Position numbers and translations under genes: made by a program
In this document: piece by piece, positions 55,396 to 63,996 of the stretch
Numbering within the stretch: the stretch's first letter is position 1
How the letters are laid out: the number at the start of each line of letters is the position of its first letter
Assembly (NCBI GenBank): GCA_934130085.1
Contig: CAKOXK010000008.1
Location: 1 to 64,000 of the forward strand
Origin: an uncultured Clostridia bacterium
GTDB taxonomy: Bacteria; Bacillota; Clostridia; TANB77; CAG-508
Direction: 5' to 3'
DNA length: 64,000 bases
Notes under the pieces: generated by a model
Told to the model about the DNA's origin: nothing
The model's database searches: none
The model's input: the letters and a program-made list of their open reading frames with translations, nothing else

Positions 55396-57391
55396 GCCAA
55401 AACTCAGTGCCAGCGCTGATATTACTTGTATTTCTGTTTGAACCTCCCCAATAAGCATTGTATATAACTTTTAGCCAAGGATTACTTGATTTTTTATCAT
55501 TATTACATTTTTCGTAAGAATAGTTTCCTTTTTGATATGTTGAAAGCCAATTACTTGTACCACTTGTGTTCATATTATATGATGTTGTCTTAGCATCCGA
55601 ATAGCCTTTACTTGCTCCTTTTGTTTTATCAATGTTCTCATATTGTGTAAATAGTGTTGGTGCATAGCTATTTTCCGTGACTGTTATTTTACTTTTCGTG
55701 ATTGTATCATCTGCATTTGTTGTCCATAAGTCTCCAAAGTTACTTAATTTACTATCATCCATGAAATCTTCCCATTTTGCATCACGTGCTAACACTACTT
55801 TTACTTTTTTGGTTTGTCCGTTCTTTAGCTTTATTTCTGTTAGATTTCCATATAAATTATTACAAATTGTATCTAAAGCTAAAACTCCATTATTATATGC
55901 TGGTGCGCCTGTTAATCTTACCTGTAATTTTGTTGCTCTATCTGCTATATAGTAATCATATTTACTTGTATCAAATGAGCCTGATTGTAAATCATATCCT
56001 CCATCTGTTAGTTTTGACCATGTCATATCTGATTCTACTGTTGGCAAACCTGAATTTACTTTATTTACTGACTTTATATCTTTTCCAAGTAAAGCTGCTA
56101 TTGAATTTGCTTTTACATATCCATGTGCTTCACTTCCACTCTTAGTCTTATAGAATCTATCTACATTTACTGTTGCACCTACTGATGTGTCTGATACACT
56201 TTCAGCAGAAACTGTTATTACCGGACGTAATGAACAATTTTTACTTGCATTATTACCTGTTGTATTATAATTTGCGTTCGTATTAAACACCGTAGATGTA
56301 GAATATGCTCCATCAGTTCTTGCAAAAGCTAATTGATAGTATTCATTTGACAACTCTTCGGAATATGGTGTTTTTCCATCTGTGCCCTTATTCCAATCAT
56401 AATGTGCAGATCTTGTTGCAAGCCAATAATTATTTCCTGTATACATCAAACTTACTGTTGATTTATTTGTTCTGTTTAGATTTGTAATTGTTGGTGATGT
56501 ATTTGCTGCTAGCATTTGTGTGTTACTTGATTGTGCCCCTGATGTATTTGCTATATCAATATAATCACTTATCTGGTCTGTTGAAAAACCATGATTTTCC
56601 GTATCTTTTTTATTTATTATTGGCTCTATCTTTTTTCCACTTTCACATTTTCTTGATACAGAATATGTTATATTATAAAAATCTTCTGCATTTACACTTC
56701 TTGCTGATAGTACTTTCTTTCCATTAAGCTCTAGACTTCCATATAATTTTGAGCAGATTTCGTTTAGTGCTTTTACACCATTTGTATAACCGTTAATTCC
56801 TGATATTGAAACCTCAAAACCTGTATTGGTATTTGCTATTAAATTCACTGTTCCATCTTCATTTTTACTTAATACCTTCCAGCCTAGATCTTCTGTTTCA
56901 ATCTCTCCTGCTTCAACCATTGCTACCCCTGGTACATCTTGATTATTAGTGTTTAGTATTTGTTTTAAGTGTCTGTTTACTCCTGTTCCTGTACTTTTAC
57001 CTATATATGTGAATGTACCATCATCTAAGTTTACTAAGAAATTGTGTCCATTATAAGCTACCTGGGCATAGCCATCTCCATTGTTTAGGAAGTCTTCTAA
57101 TCCATCATTTCCTACATTCGCACTTAAATAGTCAGCAAGTCTTCCCGTATTTCCTTCTTGCTCTCTTTGAATGTCCAAACCTGCTAAATACATGCTCATT
57201 TCTTCTTCTGCAGAAGATTTGTCTGAAACTGCTGCAGCATTTTTTGCCTTTCCAAGAATTCCATCATTGCTTACCATGCTTATCGTAATACCTGCAAGAA
57301 TTAATAAAATTATAATCGTTACAACTAAGGCAATTATTGTAATTCCAGATTGTTTTAATTTGAGCTTTTCAATTCTATTTTTCTTATACAT
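55235..57391 (-). CDS. Type B pilin-like protein with two DUF6273-like modules (B5)
   Basis: The 718 residues share over most of their length the sequence of the 36744 and 61492 genes: pilin-like helix KQSGITIIALVVTIIILLIL, stalk GKAKNAAAVSDKSSAEEEM, the first module ending NCSLRPVITVSA and the second ending CRGLRPVLQVSK. The loop region before the first LRPV (about 345-385) is divergent by ordinary substitutions, whereas the second varies in the codon-restricted manner described for the variable region. Start at 57391 has AAGGAG. Leader and terminator as for B2. Confidence 0.85.
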   Translation of the reverse strand: MYKKNRIEKLKLKQSGITIIALVVTIIILLILAGITISMVSNDGILGKAKNAAAVSDKSSAEEEMSMYLAGLDIQREQEGNTGRLADYLSANVGNDGLEDFLNNGDGYAQVAYNGHNFLVNLDDGTFTYIGKSTGTGVNRHLKQILNTNNQDVPGVAMVEAGEIETEDLGWKVLSKNEDGTVNLIANTNTGFEVSISGINGYTNGVKALNEICSKLYGSLELNGKKVLSARSVNAEDFYNITYSVSRKCESGKKIEPIINKKDTENHGFSTDQISDYIDIANTSGAQSSNTQMLAANTSPTITNLNRTNKSTVSLMYTGNNYWLATRSAHYDWNKGTDGKTPYSEELSNEYYQLAFARTDGAYSTSTVFNTNANYNTTGNNASKNCSLRPVITVSAESVSDTSVGATVNVDRFYKTKSGSEAHGYVKANSIAALLGKDIKSVNKVNSGLPTVESDMTWSKLTDGGYDLQSGSFDTSKYDYYIADRATKLQVRLTGAPAYNNGVLALDTICNNLYGNLTEIKLKNGQTKKVKVVLARDAKWEDFMDDSKLSNFGDLWTTNADDTITKSKITVTENSYAPTLFTQYENIDKTKGASKGYSDAKTTSYNMNTSGTSNWLSTYQKGNYSYEKCNNDKKSSNPWLKVIYNAYWGGSNRNTSNISAGTEFWLSSRCVNADWYFAGFGFRFVSGSGSIAPGFVFSSSTGVYSSCRGLRPVLQVSK

Positions 57392-57675
57392 TATTTTTAA
57401 ATTTTCTCCTTCAAAGTTTCGCGAAGCGTTGATACAACTGTGTTTGCGTTATTTTTTACTTTTTCATTAATCTTTTAGATTAATAAAAAAATAAATATCG
57501 AGGAATTCTTACTCTAAGTAAGTCGTTCTTCAATTTTCTATTTTAAAAATTTTATTCTTTTTCTTATTACATGATTTTTACACTAGCTTTATAAACGTTG
57601 ATTTTATGAGACTTTCATGGTATTTTTAGATTATCAAATTTTAATTAATCTAAAAGATTAATTAAAATTTTAGTA
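57392..57675 (-). promoter_or_regulatory. Structured leader, copy before B5
   Basis: Distal palindrome (57639-57673), ATGAAAGTCTCATAAAATCA block, terminator-like hairpin with ACTTACTTAGAGTAAGAATT, proximal palindrome, and CGCAAAC/GCTTCGCG stem with one mismatch before GAAGGAG. Confidence 0.6.
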
Positions 57676-57743
57676 TTATTTTCACTTTAATGTTTATGTT
57701 TTTATTTTTTCAAAATGCTTTACGTCCTCAAAATTTTGATTTT

Positions 57744-57900
57744 TTACACCAAGACTGGCCTGAACACCAAATCGTAACGGCTAACCCCAACAGTACGATG
57801 GAAGCTGAAAATCCCAGCACCGACGCCGTACCAATAAAGACCACCACGAGCAAAGAACGGACTGTCGCCCTCAGGGAAGTAAGAATAGTCTAAGTACCAT
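57744..57900 (-). other. Candidate DGR variable region of A6
   Basis: Differs from A3 and A7 in the NNY manner (CATCGTACTGTTGGGGTTAG against AATCATCGTAATGGCAGTAG in A7). Ends TTCAGGCCAGTCTTGGTG, then a TCAAAATTTTGA palindrome shared with the A7 flank. Confidence 0.7.
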
Positions 57901-58133
57901 GACGATTTTTCGACACCTTTTGTTGAAGTTTCCCTAACATTCATATCTTCTTCAACTATATTTGCTATATTTTCAAACTCTTTTTCTTGAATTTTATTTT
58001 CTTTTAAATTTTTTTCTATATATATTGCTGATATAATAAAAACTATACTAGACATTATCATTAGTGTTCCTATTATCCATTTTTTCAGATTTTCATTTCC
58101 TTTAAATACGAAAAAAGTGCCATATAATATCAA
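57744..58133 (-). CDS. Short membrane stub carrying only a type A variable region (A6)
   Basis: The 129-residue frame has a transmembrane helix (about 20-40, LMIMSSIVFIISAIY), a charged helix, then joins the type A sequence at VRETSTKGVEKSSW and runs to FRPVLV. The pilin helix and most of the lectin fold are absent. The join coincides with the last 60 residues of type A genes. The start is uncertain: the TTG at 58133 lies inside a terminator-like hairpin, an AAAGGA follows it, and the first ATG is at 58061. No leader precedes it. It may be a recombination product or a cassette reserve, and an independent fold is doubtful. Confidence 0.5.
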   Translation of the reverse strand: MILYGTFFVFKGNENLKKWIIGTLMIMSSIVFIISAIYIEKNLKENKIQEKEFENIANIVEEDMNVRETSTKGVEKSSWYLDYSYFPEGDSPFFARGGLYWYGVGAGIFSFHRTVGVSRYDLVFRPVLV

Positions 58134-58151
58134 TATTATATAACACTTTTT
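58112..58151 (-). terminator. Terminator-like hairpin at the start of A6
   Basis: AAAAAGTG-TTATATAATAT pairs with ATATTATAT-GG-CACTTTTT and is followed by T residues on the minus strand. It lies across the apparent TTG start of the short A6 frame, so it may end an upstream transcript rather than belong to A6. Confidence 0.55.
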
Positions 58152-58990
58152 ATTTATTTTTATTTTGACTACATCCCATAATAATATTTACTAACTAACT
58201 GATGGCTAACTATAAATAGTTAGCCATCAAACATAGCAATTAACTGAAACTTACGTTTCAAACATAGCAATCTTTTTAAATTACTAATACTATGATACTA
58301 TATTTTATGTCTAAAGTCAATATTATAATTTTTTAATGTATATTTTAAAATATTGTTATATATATATATATTCCTCATCATCTTCTTTTTCTATCTTATC
58401 AGTTTTATCAATAAGCCAAGAAAAATATAATTTTCCTTTTTTGCATCTTTATCATTTTTTATTGTTTTTCTAAATTCTCTCAATTTTTTTAAACATTTTA
58501 GATATATTTGTTTCACTTACATCTCTCCCATATTTGCTTTTTTAAACATTATAGCACAAATATAGAAAAAAACATCAAGAACACCGATTTTTATTATCTT
58601 TTATTATTCTTCTAATTTTGTGTAATTCCAGTACAATAAGCTCCATACTTTCTTACCCTTTTCCATAAAGTAAATAAAAAGTTAGCTGAATATTCTTGCT
58701 GAAATAGCAAATTTTTTGGCAATGAAAAAAGCCAACCTTTCGATTAGCTTTCTATGTATTTATTTATTAAATTTCTATTGAATATATTTATTTGGAGTTA
58801 AATTTAGATAAACTTTGACTTCGACATCAGAATATTCGTTTCTTGCTTTTCAAGGTGTTCACGCAAGTCGAACGCATTTCCTACTAATAGCAAGTGCCAT
58901 AAGGATTGTGGATATTGTAATAATTATTTAGCAAAACTGAATAAACTACAACATTGTTTTTATTTTTTTAAATACTTTACGTCCTCAAAA
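58152..58990. other. Non-coding stretch with two hairpins and decayed sequence
   Basis: TGATGGCTAACTA/TAGTTAGCCATCA (58200-58229) and GAAACTTACGTTTC each precede the words AAACATAGCAAT. Further on, CAAGTGCCATAAGGAT (about 58897) matches the coding strand complement of the 61101 gene. No intact ORF was found. Confidence 0.4.
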
Positions 58991-59001
58991 TTTTGATTTT
59001 T

Positions 59002-59160
59002 TTACACCAAGACTGGCCTGAACCCAATAGTGTAATCGCTACTGCCATTACGATGATTGAAGTAGAAAAGCCCAGCACCGACGCTGTCCCAATAATAACC
59101 ACCGCGAATGAAGAACGGATTGCCGCCTTCAGGAAAGTAAGACCAGTCTGAGTACCATGA
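59002..59160 (-). other. Candidate DGR variable region of A7
   Basis: Same window as A3 and A6; variable codons include ATT/GGT/GCT, TAT/GTT/CTT, CGT/GAT/ACT and AGT/AAT/GTT with the third base kept. Ends TTCAGGCCAGTCTTGGTG. Confidence 0.75.
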
Positions 59161-60711
59161 CGATTTTCCGACACCTTTTGTTGAAGTTTCTCTAACCGCA
59201 TCACCGTATATTTTATCGTTAATATTATAATTTGCCTGACTTCTTTTATCATCAGTATTTGTATCATTCGTTTCATTACTTGGATAAACTGTTGCATATT
59301 TAGTGCTCTTAGCTCCTCCTGTTACTACGCTTGCTCCATAAGTGTTTCTGTTTCCTGCTCCAATAGAATTGTTTACATAAGCAGCAGATCTTTCCCATGT
59401 ACCTCCACTCATATCATATATTCCATATATGTTTCCTGTAGTTGAGGCTGAGTATCCTTTTTCTATGCTTGTATCATTCCATTCTTTTCTTTGATTATTA
59501 TAGCCTGTTCCAGCATATACGTTATTTGTATGGTCATTAAAGTTTTTATTATTTATTGCAATATCAACTGAATCTAGTCCATATTCGCTCTTACTTAAAT
59601 ATGATACTGAACCCCATTCACTATTCTTTATTAAATGACTATCTGCATCGCTCGATAAACCATATATGTTTCCTTCTGCTGTTAATTTTCTTGATAATAA
59701 GTATGCATCATTATGATTTATATAGTTCATTGAATAGCTTGATCCTTGGAATGTTGGATATTTTATTGATGTTGTTGTACTTCCATATATTCCATCTACA
59801 TAGTTTCTTGCTTTTATATTTCCGTCTGCTGCTGATGATGAGTCAACCTCTGCTTTATATATTGCGTTTGGTCCCAATACTGTTGATTGTGAGTAGTTGA
59901 TACCACTTGATACCCTTACCTTATTTGATGGTACATTGCTTGTTGTTGCAAATGCTGCCTCAAACTTTGCTACCCATATTCCGTATAGCTCTGAATCCCA
60001 TCCACCATTTCTATAATTTATTGAACTTTCATTCGTAAATGCTGGATGAACTGTCCATCCTGTTGTTGTGTCTATTTTTTCATCTTCTGTTTTACATCTT
60101 TTTGTATCACTGTGTACTTTTCCATCTGTTCCTATATAATTATCTGTTGTTCCAATTAAAAACACAACATTCGTTGTTCCTTTTTGCTCTGTATCTGATG
60201 AAGCTGGTTTATTAATTTTGTACGCATATCTTGGTATCCATACCCATAAACTTCCATCTTCAGTCTGAGCATTTGCCCATTGCTTGTTTTGATAATTATA
60301 CCATTCATTATCATCTGCTGATGTTCTAACTATGTTTCCATTATCAAATTTTACAGGTGTCATTCCTGTTTTTAAAACTGGAGCATTTACTTTTTGTTTT
60401 TCATTAAATGTTCCTTCTGCATTTCTATCAGCTTTTTCTATTTCACTAGAATAGCTATCTAATGCATCATTTTCGTTTTTAGCTGATGCTCTATAAACAT
60501 CTGCTGCATTCTTTGCTCTTCCAAATACTCCTGAGCCTGATGTTGCCATACTTATTATTACACCTGCTAAAATTAATAAAATTATAATTGTTATTACTAA
60601 TGCAATAATTGTAATTCCAGTTTGTTTATGGTATTCATTTTTGGCCTTTTTTATAGAATTTTTCATGCACTTGTTTTCACTTAATTTTAGTCTATTTTCA
60701 TCATACCTCAT
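59002..60711 (-). CDS. Type A pilin-like protein with FGE/sulfatase-like lectin fold (A7)
   Basis: The 569 residues match A3 over the lectin-fold domain (WVWIPRYAYKI, NIYGIYDMSGGTWERS, final GFRPVLV). The N-tail is about 25 residues shorter: the sequence jumps from EYHKQ to TGITIIALV, a deletion between short KQ repeats. Near residue 145 it has FDNGNIVRTSADDNEWYNY where A1 and A3 have a longer acidic insert. It is otherwise intact, with AAAGGAG-like GGGAGA before ATG at 60711. Leader present. Its last 150 bp is a candidate variable region. Confidence 0.85.
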   Translation of the reverse strand: MRYDENRLKLSENKCMKNSIKKAKNEYHKQTGITIIALVITIIILLILAGVIISMATSGSGVFGRAKNAADVYRASAKNENDALDSYSSEIEKADRNAEGTFNEKQKVNAPVLKTGMTPVKFDNGNIVRTSADDNEWYNYQNKQWANAQTEDGSLWVWIPRYAYKINKPASSDTEQKGTTNVVFLIGTTDNYIGTDGKVHSDTKRCKTEDEKIDTTTGWTVHPAFTNESSINYRNGGWDSELYGIWVAKFEAAFATTSNVPSNKVRVSSGINYSQSTVLGPNAIYKAEVDSSSAADGNIKARNYVDGIYGSTTTSIKYPTFQGSSYSMNYINHNDAYLLSRKLTAEGNIYGLSSDADSHLIKNSEWGSVSYLSKSEYGLDSVDIAINNKNFNDHTNNVYAGTGYNNQRKEWNDTSIEKGYSASTTGNIYGIYDMSGGTWERSAAYVNNSIGAGNRNTYGASVVTGGAKSTKYATVYPSNETNDTNTDDKRSQANYNINDKIYGDAVRETSTKGVGKSSWYSDWSYFPEGGNPFFIRGGYYWDSVGAGLFYFNHRNGSSDYTIGFRPVLV

Positions 60712-60987
60712 TTTTAATTTTTCTCCCTTGAAATCTAGCAAACCCTTTGTACTACTGCGTTTGCTTTACCTGTTATTTTTTAATTAATCTTTTAGCTTAA
60801 TAAAAAAATAAAAATCGAGGAATTCTTACTCTAAGTAAGTTATTCTTCGATTTCTTATTTAAAGAAAATTAGCTTTATTCTTATTACACAAATTTTACAC
60901 TGGCTTTATAAACGTTGATTTTATGAGGCTTTCATGGTATTTTTAGATTATCAAATTTTCATTAATCTAAAAGATTAATGAAAATTT
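60712..60987 (-). promoter_or_regulatory. Structured leader, copy before A7
   Basis: Distal palindrome (60956-60984), ATGAAAGCCTCATAAAATCA block, terminator-like hairpin with ACTTACTTAGAGTAAGAATT, proximal palindrome, and AGCAAAC/GTTTGCT stem before AAGGGAG. Confidence 0.65.
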
Positions 60988-61100
60988 TAGTATTATTTTC
61001 ACTTTAATGTTTATGTTTTTATTTTTTATATCTACTATGTTTTTTATTTTTTTAATTTAACTCTTGATTCGTTCTTTATATGTCCTTGTCATCAATTATA

Positions 61101-61313
61101 TTATATCATCTCTAACAATATACCAGCGAAGATAAGTAAAACAATTATAGTTACAACAAGTGCCATAAGGATAATTGCTGCCTCTGTTACTCTTTTCTTC
61201 TTATTTTTACCCCTTGAACTTTGCGAAACATTTGAATTGTAATCTTCATTTAGGTTCTCAAAAAGTCTTAAATATTCAGGCTTTTTTGCTCTTTTTGAAT
61301 TTTTCAAGACCAT
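61101..61313 (-). CDS. Small single-helix protein resembling a truncated pilin-like N-terminus
   Basis: The 70 residues are a basic, polar N-tail followed by EAAIILMALVVTIIVLLIFA and a stop six residues later. The helix resembles the pilin-like helix of its neighbours (ALVVTIIxLLI), but without the GIT start and without any extracellular part. GGAAGGGAGA precedes the ATG. It is either a genuine small membrane protein or the remaining 5' end of a pilin-like gene. No leader copy lies before it. Confidence 0.5.
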   Translation of the reverse strand: MVLKNSKRAKKPEYLRLFENLNEDYNSNVSQSSRGKNKKKRVTEAAIILMALVVTIIVLLIFAGILLEMI

Positions 61314-61491
61314 TCTCCCTTCCTTCTTTTTTATATAATCCTTATCATTGGTTATCCTAAAAATACATATTTTTTATTAATTGGTATTATATTGTTAAAA
61401 AACAATGGTAGCAATTATTTATATAATTATGTAAAATTAATGTAAATAAAAGGTAATTTATGTTAAAACTTGAGAACTTAAAATTATATAA

Positions 61492-61655
61492 CTATTTAGA
61501 AACTTGCAAGACTGGACGAAGTCCACAACAAGAAGATCCGACTCCATTATTAGATGCATACATATATCCGGCAGTAATTCTTCCATATTTATTTACACAG
61601 CGTATGCGAAATTCTACGCTGCTCAAGTATACAGCAGTGCAACGAGATGAAAACC
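61492..61655 (-). other. 3' variable-region position of B8
   Basis: Same place and same CCAGTCTTGCAAG end as B2/B5, but AT-rich and different at third codon bases too. It is therefore not the product of the same template, or it has diverged for long by ordinary mutation. Confidence 0.5.
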
Positions 61656-63654
61656 AAAAATCTGAATTTGTATTGATATTGCTTGTATTTATATTTGCTT
61701 TTTCACTCCATACTGCATTAAAAATAGCCTTTAGCCAAGGATCTGTTGATTTCTTATCACTGTTATATCTTTCATAGGCATATGAATTCTTTTGTTCTAA
61801 TGGAAGCCATGTATTTGCTCCACTTTTGCTCATATTATATGATGTTATTTTAGCATCTGAGTAGCCTTTGCTTACTCCTTTTGTTTTATCAATGTTCTCA
61901 TACTGTGTGAATAATGTTGGTGCATAGCTACTAGACGGTACATTTATTTTATTTTGGATGCTTGTATCATCCGGATTCGTTGTACCTAATCTTCCGTAAG
62001 CGGTATTATTTATTTTGTTATCTTCAATAAAGTCTTCCCATTTTGCATCCCTCGCTAAAGCCACATTTACCTTTTTTGTTTTTCCATCTTTTAATTTTAT
62101 TTCTGTTAAATTCCCGTACAAATTATTGCAAATTGTATCTAGTGCTAAAACTCCGTTGTTATATGCTTGTGCCCCTGTTAATGTTATTTGTAATTTTGTT
62201 GCTCTATCTGCTATATAGTAATCATATTTACTTGTATCAAATGAGCCCGATTGTAAATCATATCCTCCATCTGTTAGTTTTGACCATGTCATATCTGCTT
62301 CCATTATAGGTAATCCTGAATTTACTTTATTTATAGATTTTATATCTTTACCAAGCAATTCAGCTATTGAATTTGCTTTTATATAGCCTTTAGCTTCTGC
62401 TCCAGTCTTATTTTTATAGAACTTATCCATATTTACAATTGCACCTACTGTTTTATCAGATACGCAGTCTGCTAAAACTTTTATTACTGGTCTAAGTGAT
62501 CCATTTCCACTTTGATTTTCTCCTGACATATTATACTGATCTACATAAAACATCTTAGTGCTTCCTAGGATTCCATCTGTTCTGACATTTTGTAAAAAAT
62601 AACTTTCATTTGATAAATCTTCTGAATATGGTGTTTTTCCATCTGCATTATTATATCCACACCATTCTGTTCTTGTTGCAAGCCAATAATTATTTCCTGT
62701 ATTCATCATATCTACCGTTGACTTATTTGTTCTGTTTTGACTTATAATTGTTGGTGATGTATTTGCTGCTAACATTTGTGTGTTCCTTGATTGTGTTCCT
62801 GATGTATTTGCTATATCGATATAATCACTTATCTGGTCTGTTGAGAAACCATGATTTGCTGTATCTTTTTGATTTATTATTGGCTCTATCTTTTTATTGT
62901 TTTTGTAAGCTCTTGATACAGAATATGTTATATTATAAAAATCTTCTGCATTTACGCTTCTTGCTGATAGTACTTTTTTGCCGTTTATTTCAAGGCTTCC
63001 ATATAATTTTGAGCATATTTCATTTAATGCTTTTACACCATTTGTATAGCCATTAATTCCTGATATTGAAACCTCAAAACCTGTATTCGTATTTGCAATT
63101 AAATTCACTGTTCCATCTTCATTTGTACTTAGTACCTTCCATCCTAAGTCTTCTGTTTCAATCTCTCCTGCTTCTACCATTGCAATTCCTGGTACATCTT
63201 GATTATTACTGTTTAGTATTTGTTTTAAATGTCTGTTTACTCCTTTGCCATCTGTTTTACCAATGTATGTGAATGTTCCATCATCTAGATTTACCATGTA
63301 ATTGTGACCTTTATATGCTACCTGTGCATAGCCATCTCCATTGTTTAGGAAGTCTTCTAATCCATCATTTCCTACATTCGCACTTAAATAGTCAGCAAGT
63401 CTTCCCGTATTTCCTTCTTGCTCTCTTTGAATGTCCAAACCTGCTAAATACATGCTCATTTCTTCTTCTGCAGAAGATTTGTCTGAAACTGCTGCAGCAT
63501 TTTTTGCCTTTCCAAGAATTCCATCGTTACTTGCCATGCTTATCGTAATACCTGCAAGAATTAATAAAATTATAATCGTTACAATTAATGCAATTATTGT
63601 AATTCCAGATTGTTCTAATTTGAGCTTTTCGAGTTTATTTTTCTTATACATCAT
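61492..63654 (-). CDS. Type B pilin-like protein with two DUF6273-like modules (B8)
   Basis: The 720 residues follow the B2/B5 plan: pilin-like helix QSGITIIALIVTIIILLILA, stalk, the first module ending GSLRPVIKVLA and the second ending CCGLRPVLQVSK. The N-terminal 300 residues are nearly identical to B5, but the second half is more diverged, including synonymous changes. Its start at 63654 has AAAGGAG; the longer frame is rejected. No terminator like that of B2/B5 follows. Likely surface-exposed; ligand unknown. Confidence 0.85.
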   Translation of the reverse strand: MMYKKNKLEKLKLEQSGITIIALIVTIIILLILAGITISMASNDGILGKAKNAAAVSDKSSAEEEMSMYLAGLDIQREQEGNTGRLADYLSANVGNDGLEDFLNNGDGYAQVAYKGHNYMVNLDDGTFTYIGKTDGKGVNRHLKQILNSNNQDVPGIAMVEAGEIETEDLGWKVLSTNEDGTVNLIANTNTGFEVSISGINGYTNGVKALNEICSKLYGSLEINGKKVLSARSVNAEDFYNITYSVSRAYKNNKKIEPIINQKDTANHGFSTDQISDYIDIANTSGTQSRNTQMLAANTSPTIISQNRTNKSTVDMMNTGNNYWLATRTEWCGYNNADGKTPYSEDLSNESYFLQNVRTDGILGSTKMFYVDQYNMSGENQSGNGSLRPVIKVLADCVSDKTVGAIVNMDKFYKNKTGAEAKGYIKANSIAELLGKDIKSINKVNSGLPIMEADMTWSKLTDGGYDLQSGSFDTSKYDYYIADRATKLQITLTGAQAYNNGVLALDTICNNLYGNLTEIKLKDGKTKKVNVALARDAKWEDFIEDNKINNTAYGRLGTTNPDDTSIQNKINVPSSSYAPTLFTQYENIDKTKGVSKGYSDAKITSYNMSKSGANTWLPLEQKNSYAYERYNSDKKSTDPWLKAIFNAVWSEKANINTSNINTNSDFWFSSRCTAVYLSSVEFRIRCVNKYGRITAGYMYASNNGVGSSCCGLRPVLQVSK

Positions 63655-63926
63655 TTTTAAATTTTCTCCTTTAAAGTCTCGCAAAGCGTTGATACACCTG
63701 TGTTTGCGTTATTTTCTACTTTTTAATTAATCTTTTAGATTAATTAAAAAATAAAAATCGGGAAATTCTTACTCTAAGTAAGTCATTCTTCGATTTTTTA
63801 TTTTAAAAATTTTATTCTTTTTCTTATTACATGATTTTTACACTGGCTTTATAAACGTTGATTTTATGAGGCTTTCATGGTATTTTTAGATTATCAAATT
63901 TTCATTAATCTAAAAGATTAATGAAA
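63655..63926 (-). promoter_or_regulatory. Structured leader, copy before B8
   Basis: Distal palindrome (63899-63926), ATGAAAGCCTCATAAAATCA block, terminator-like hairpin (63753-63798) with a T-rich tail, proximal palindrome (63721-63749) and CGCAAA (63703-63708) / TTTGCG (63680-63685) stem before AAAGGAG. Confidence 0.65.
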
Positions 63927-63949
63927 AAAAATTAAAATCAAATTCTATA

Positions 63950-63996
63950 GCAAAAGACATATCATTTAAAACTATTTTATTGATATGTCTTTTCTT
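63950..63996 (-). terminator. Terminator of a further type B gene beyond the right edge
   Basis: Nearly the same sequence as 55182-55228, including the 16-nt loop, placed where a type B gene would end just outside the window. Confidence 0.75.

Noticed and set aside
58860..58885. GCAAGTCGAACGC, as found in 16S rRNA genes
   Set aside because: Only about 13 bases match, and neighbouring sequence bears no relation to rRNA.
36403..63926. Repeated palindromic leaders as a CRISPR array
   Set aside because: Copies are kilobases apart, precede genes and have no spacers.
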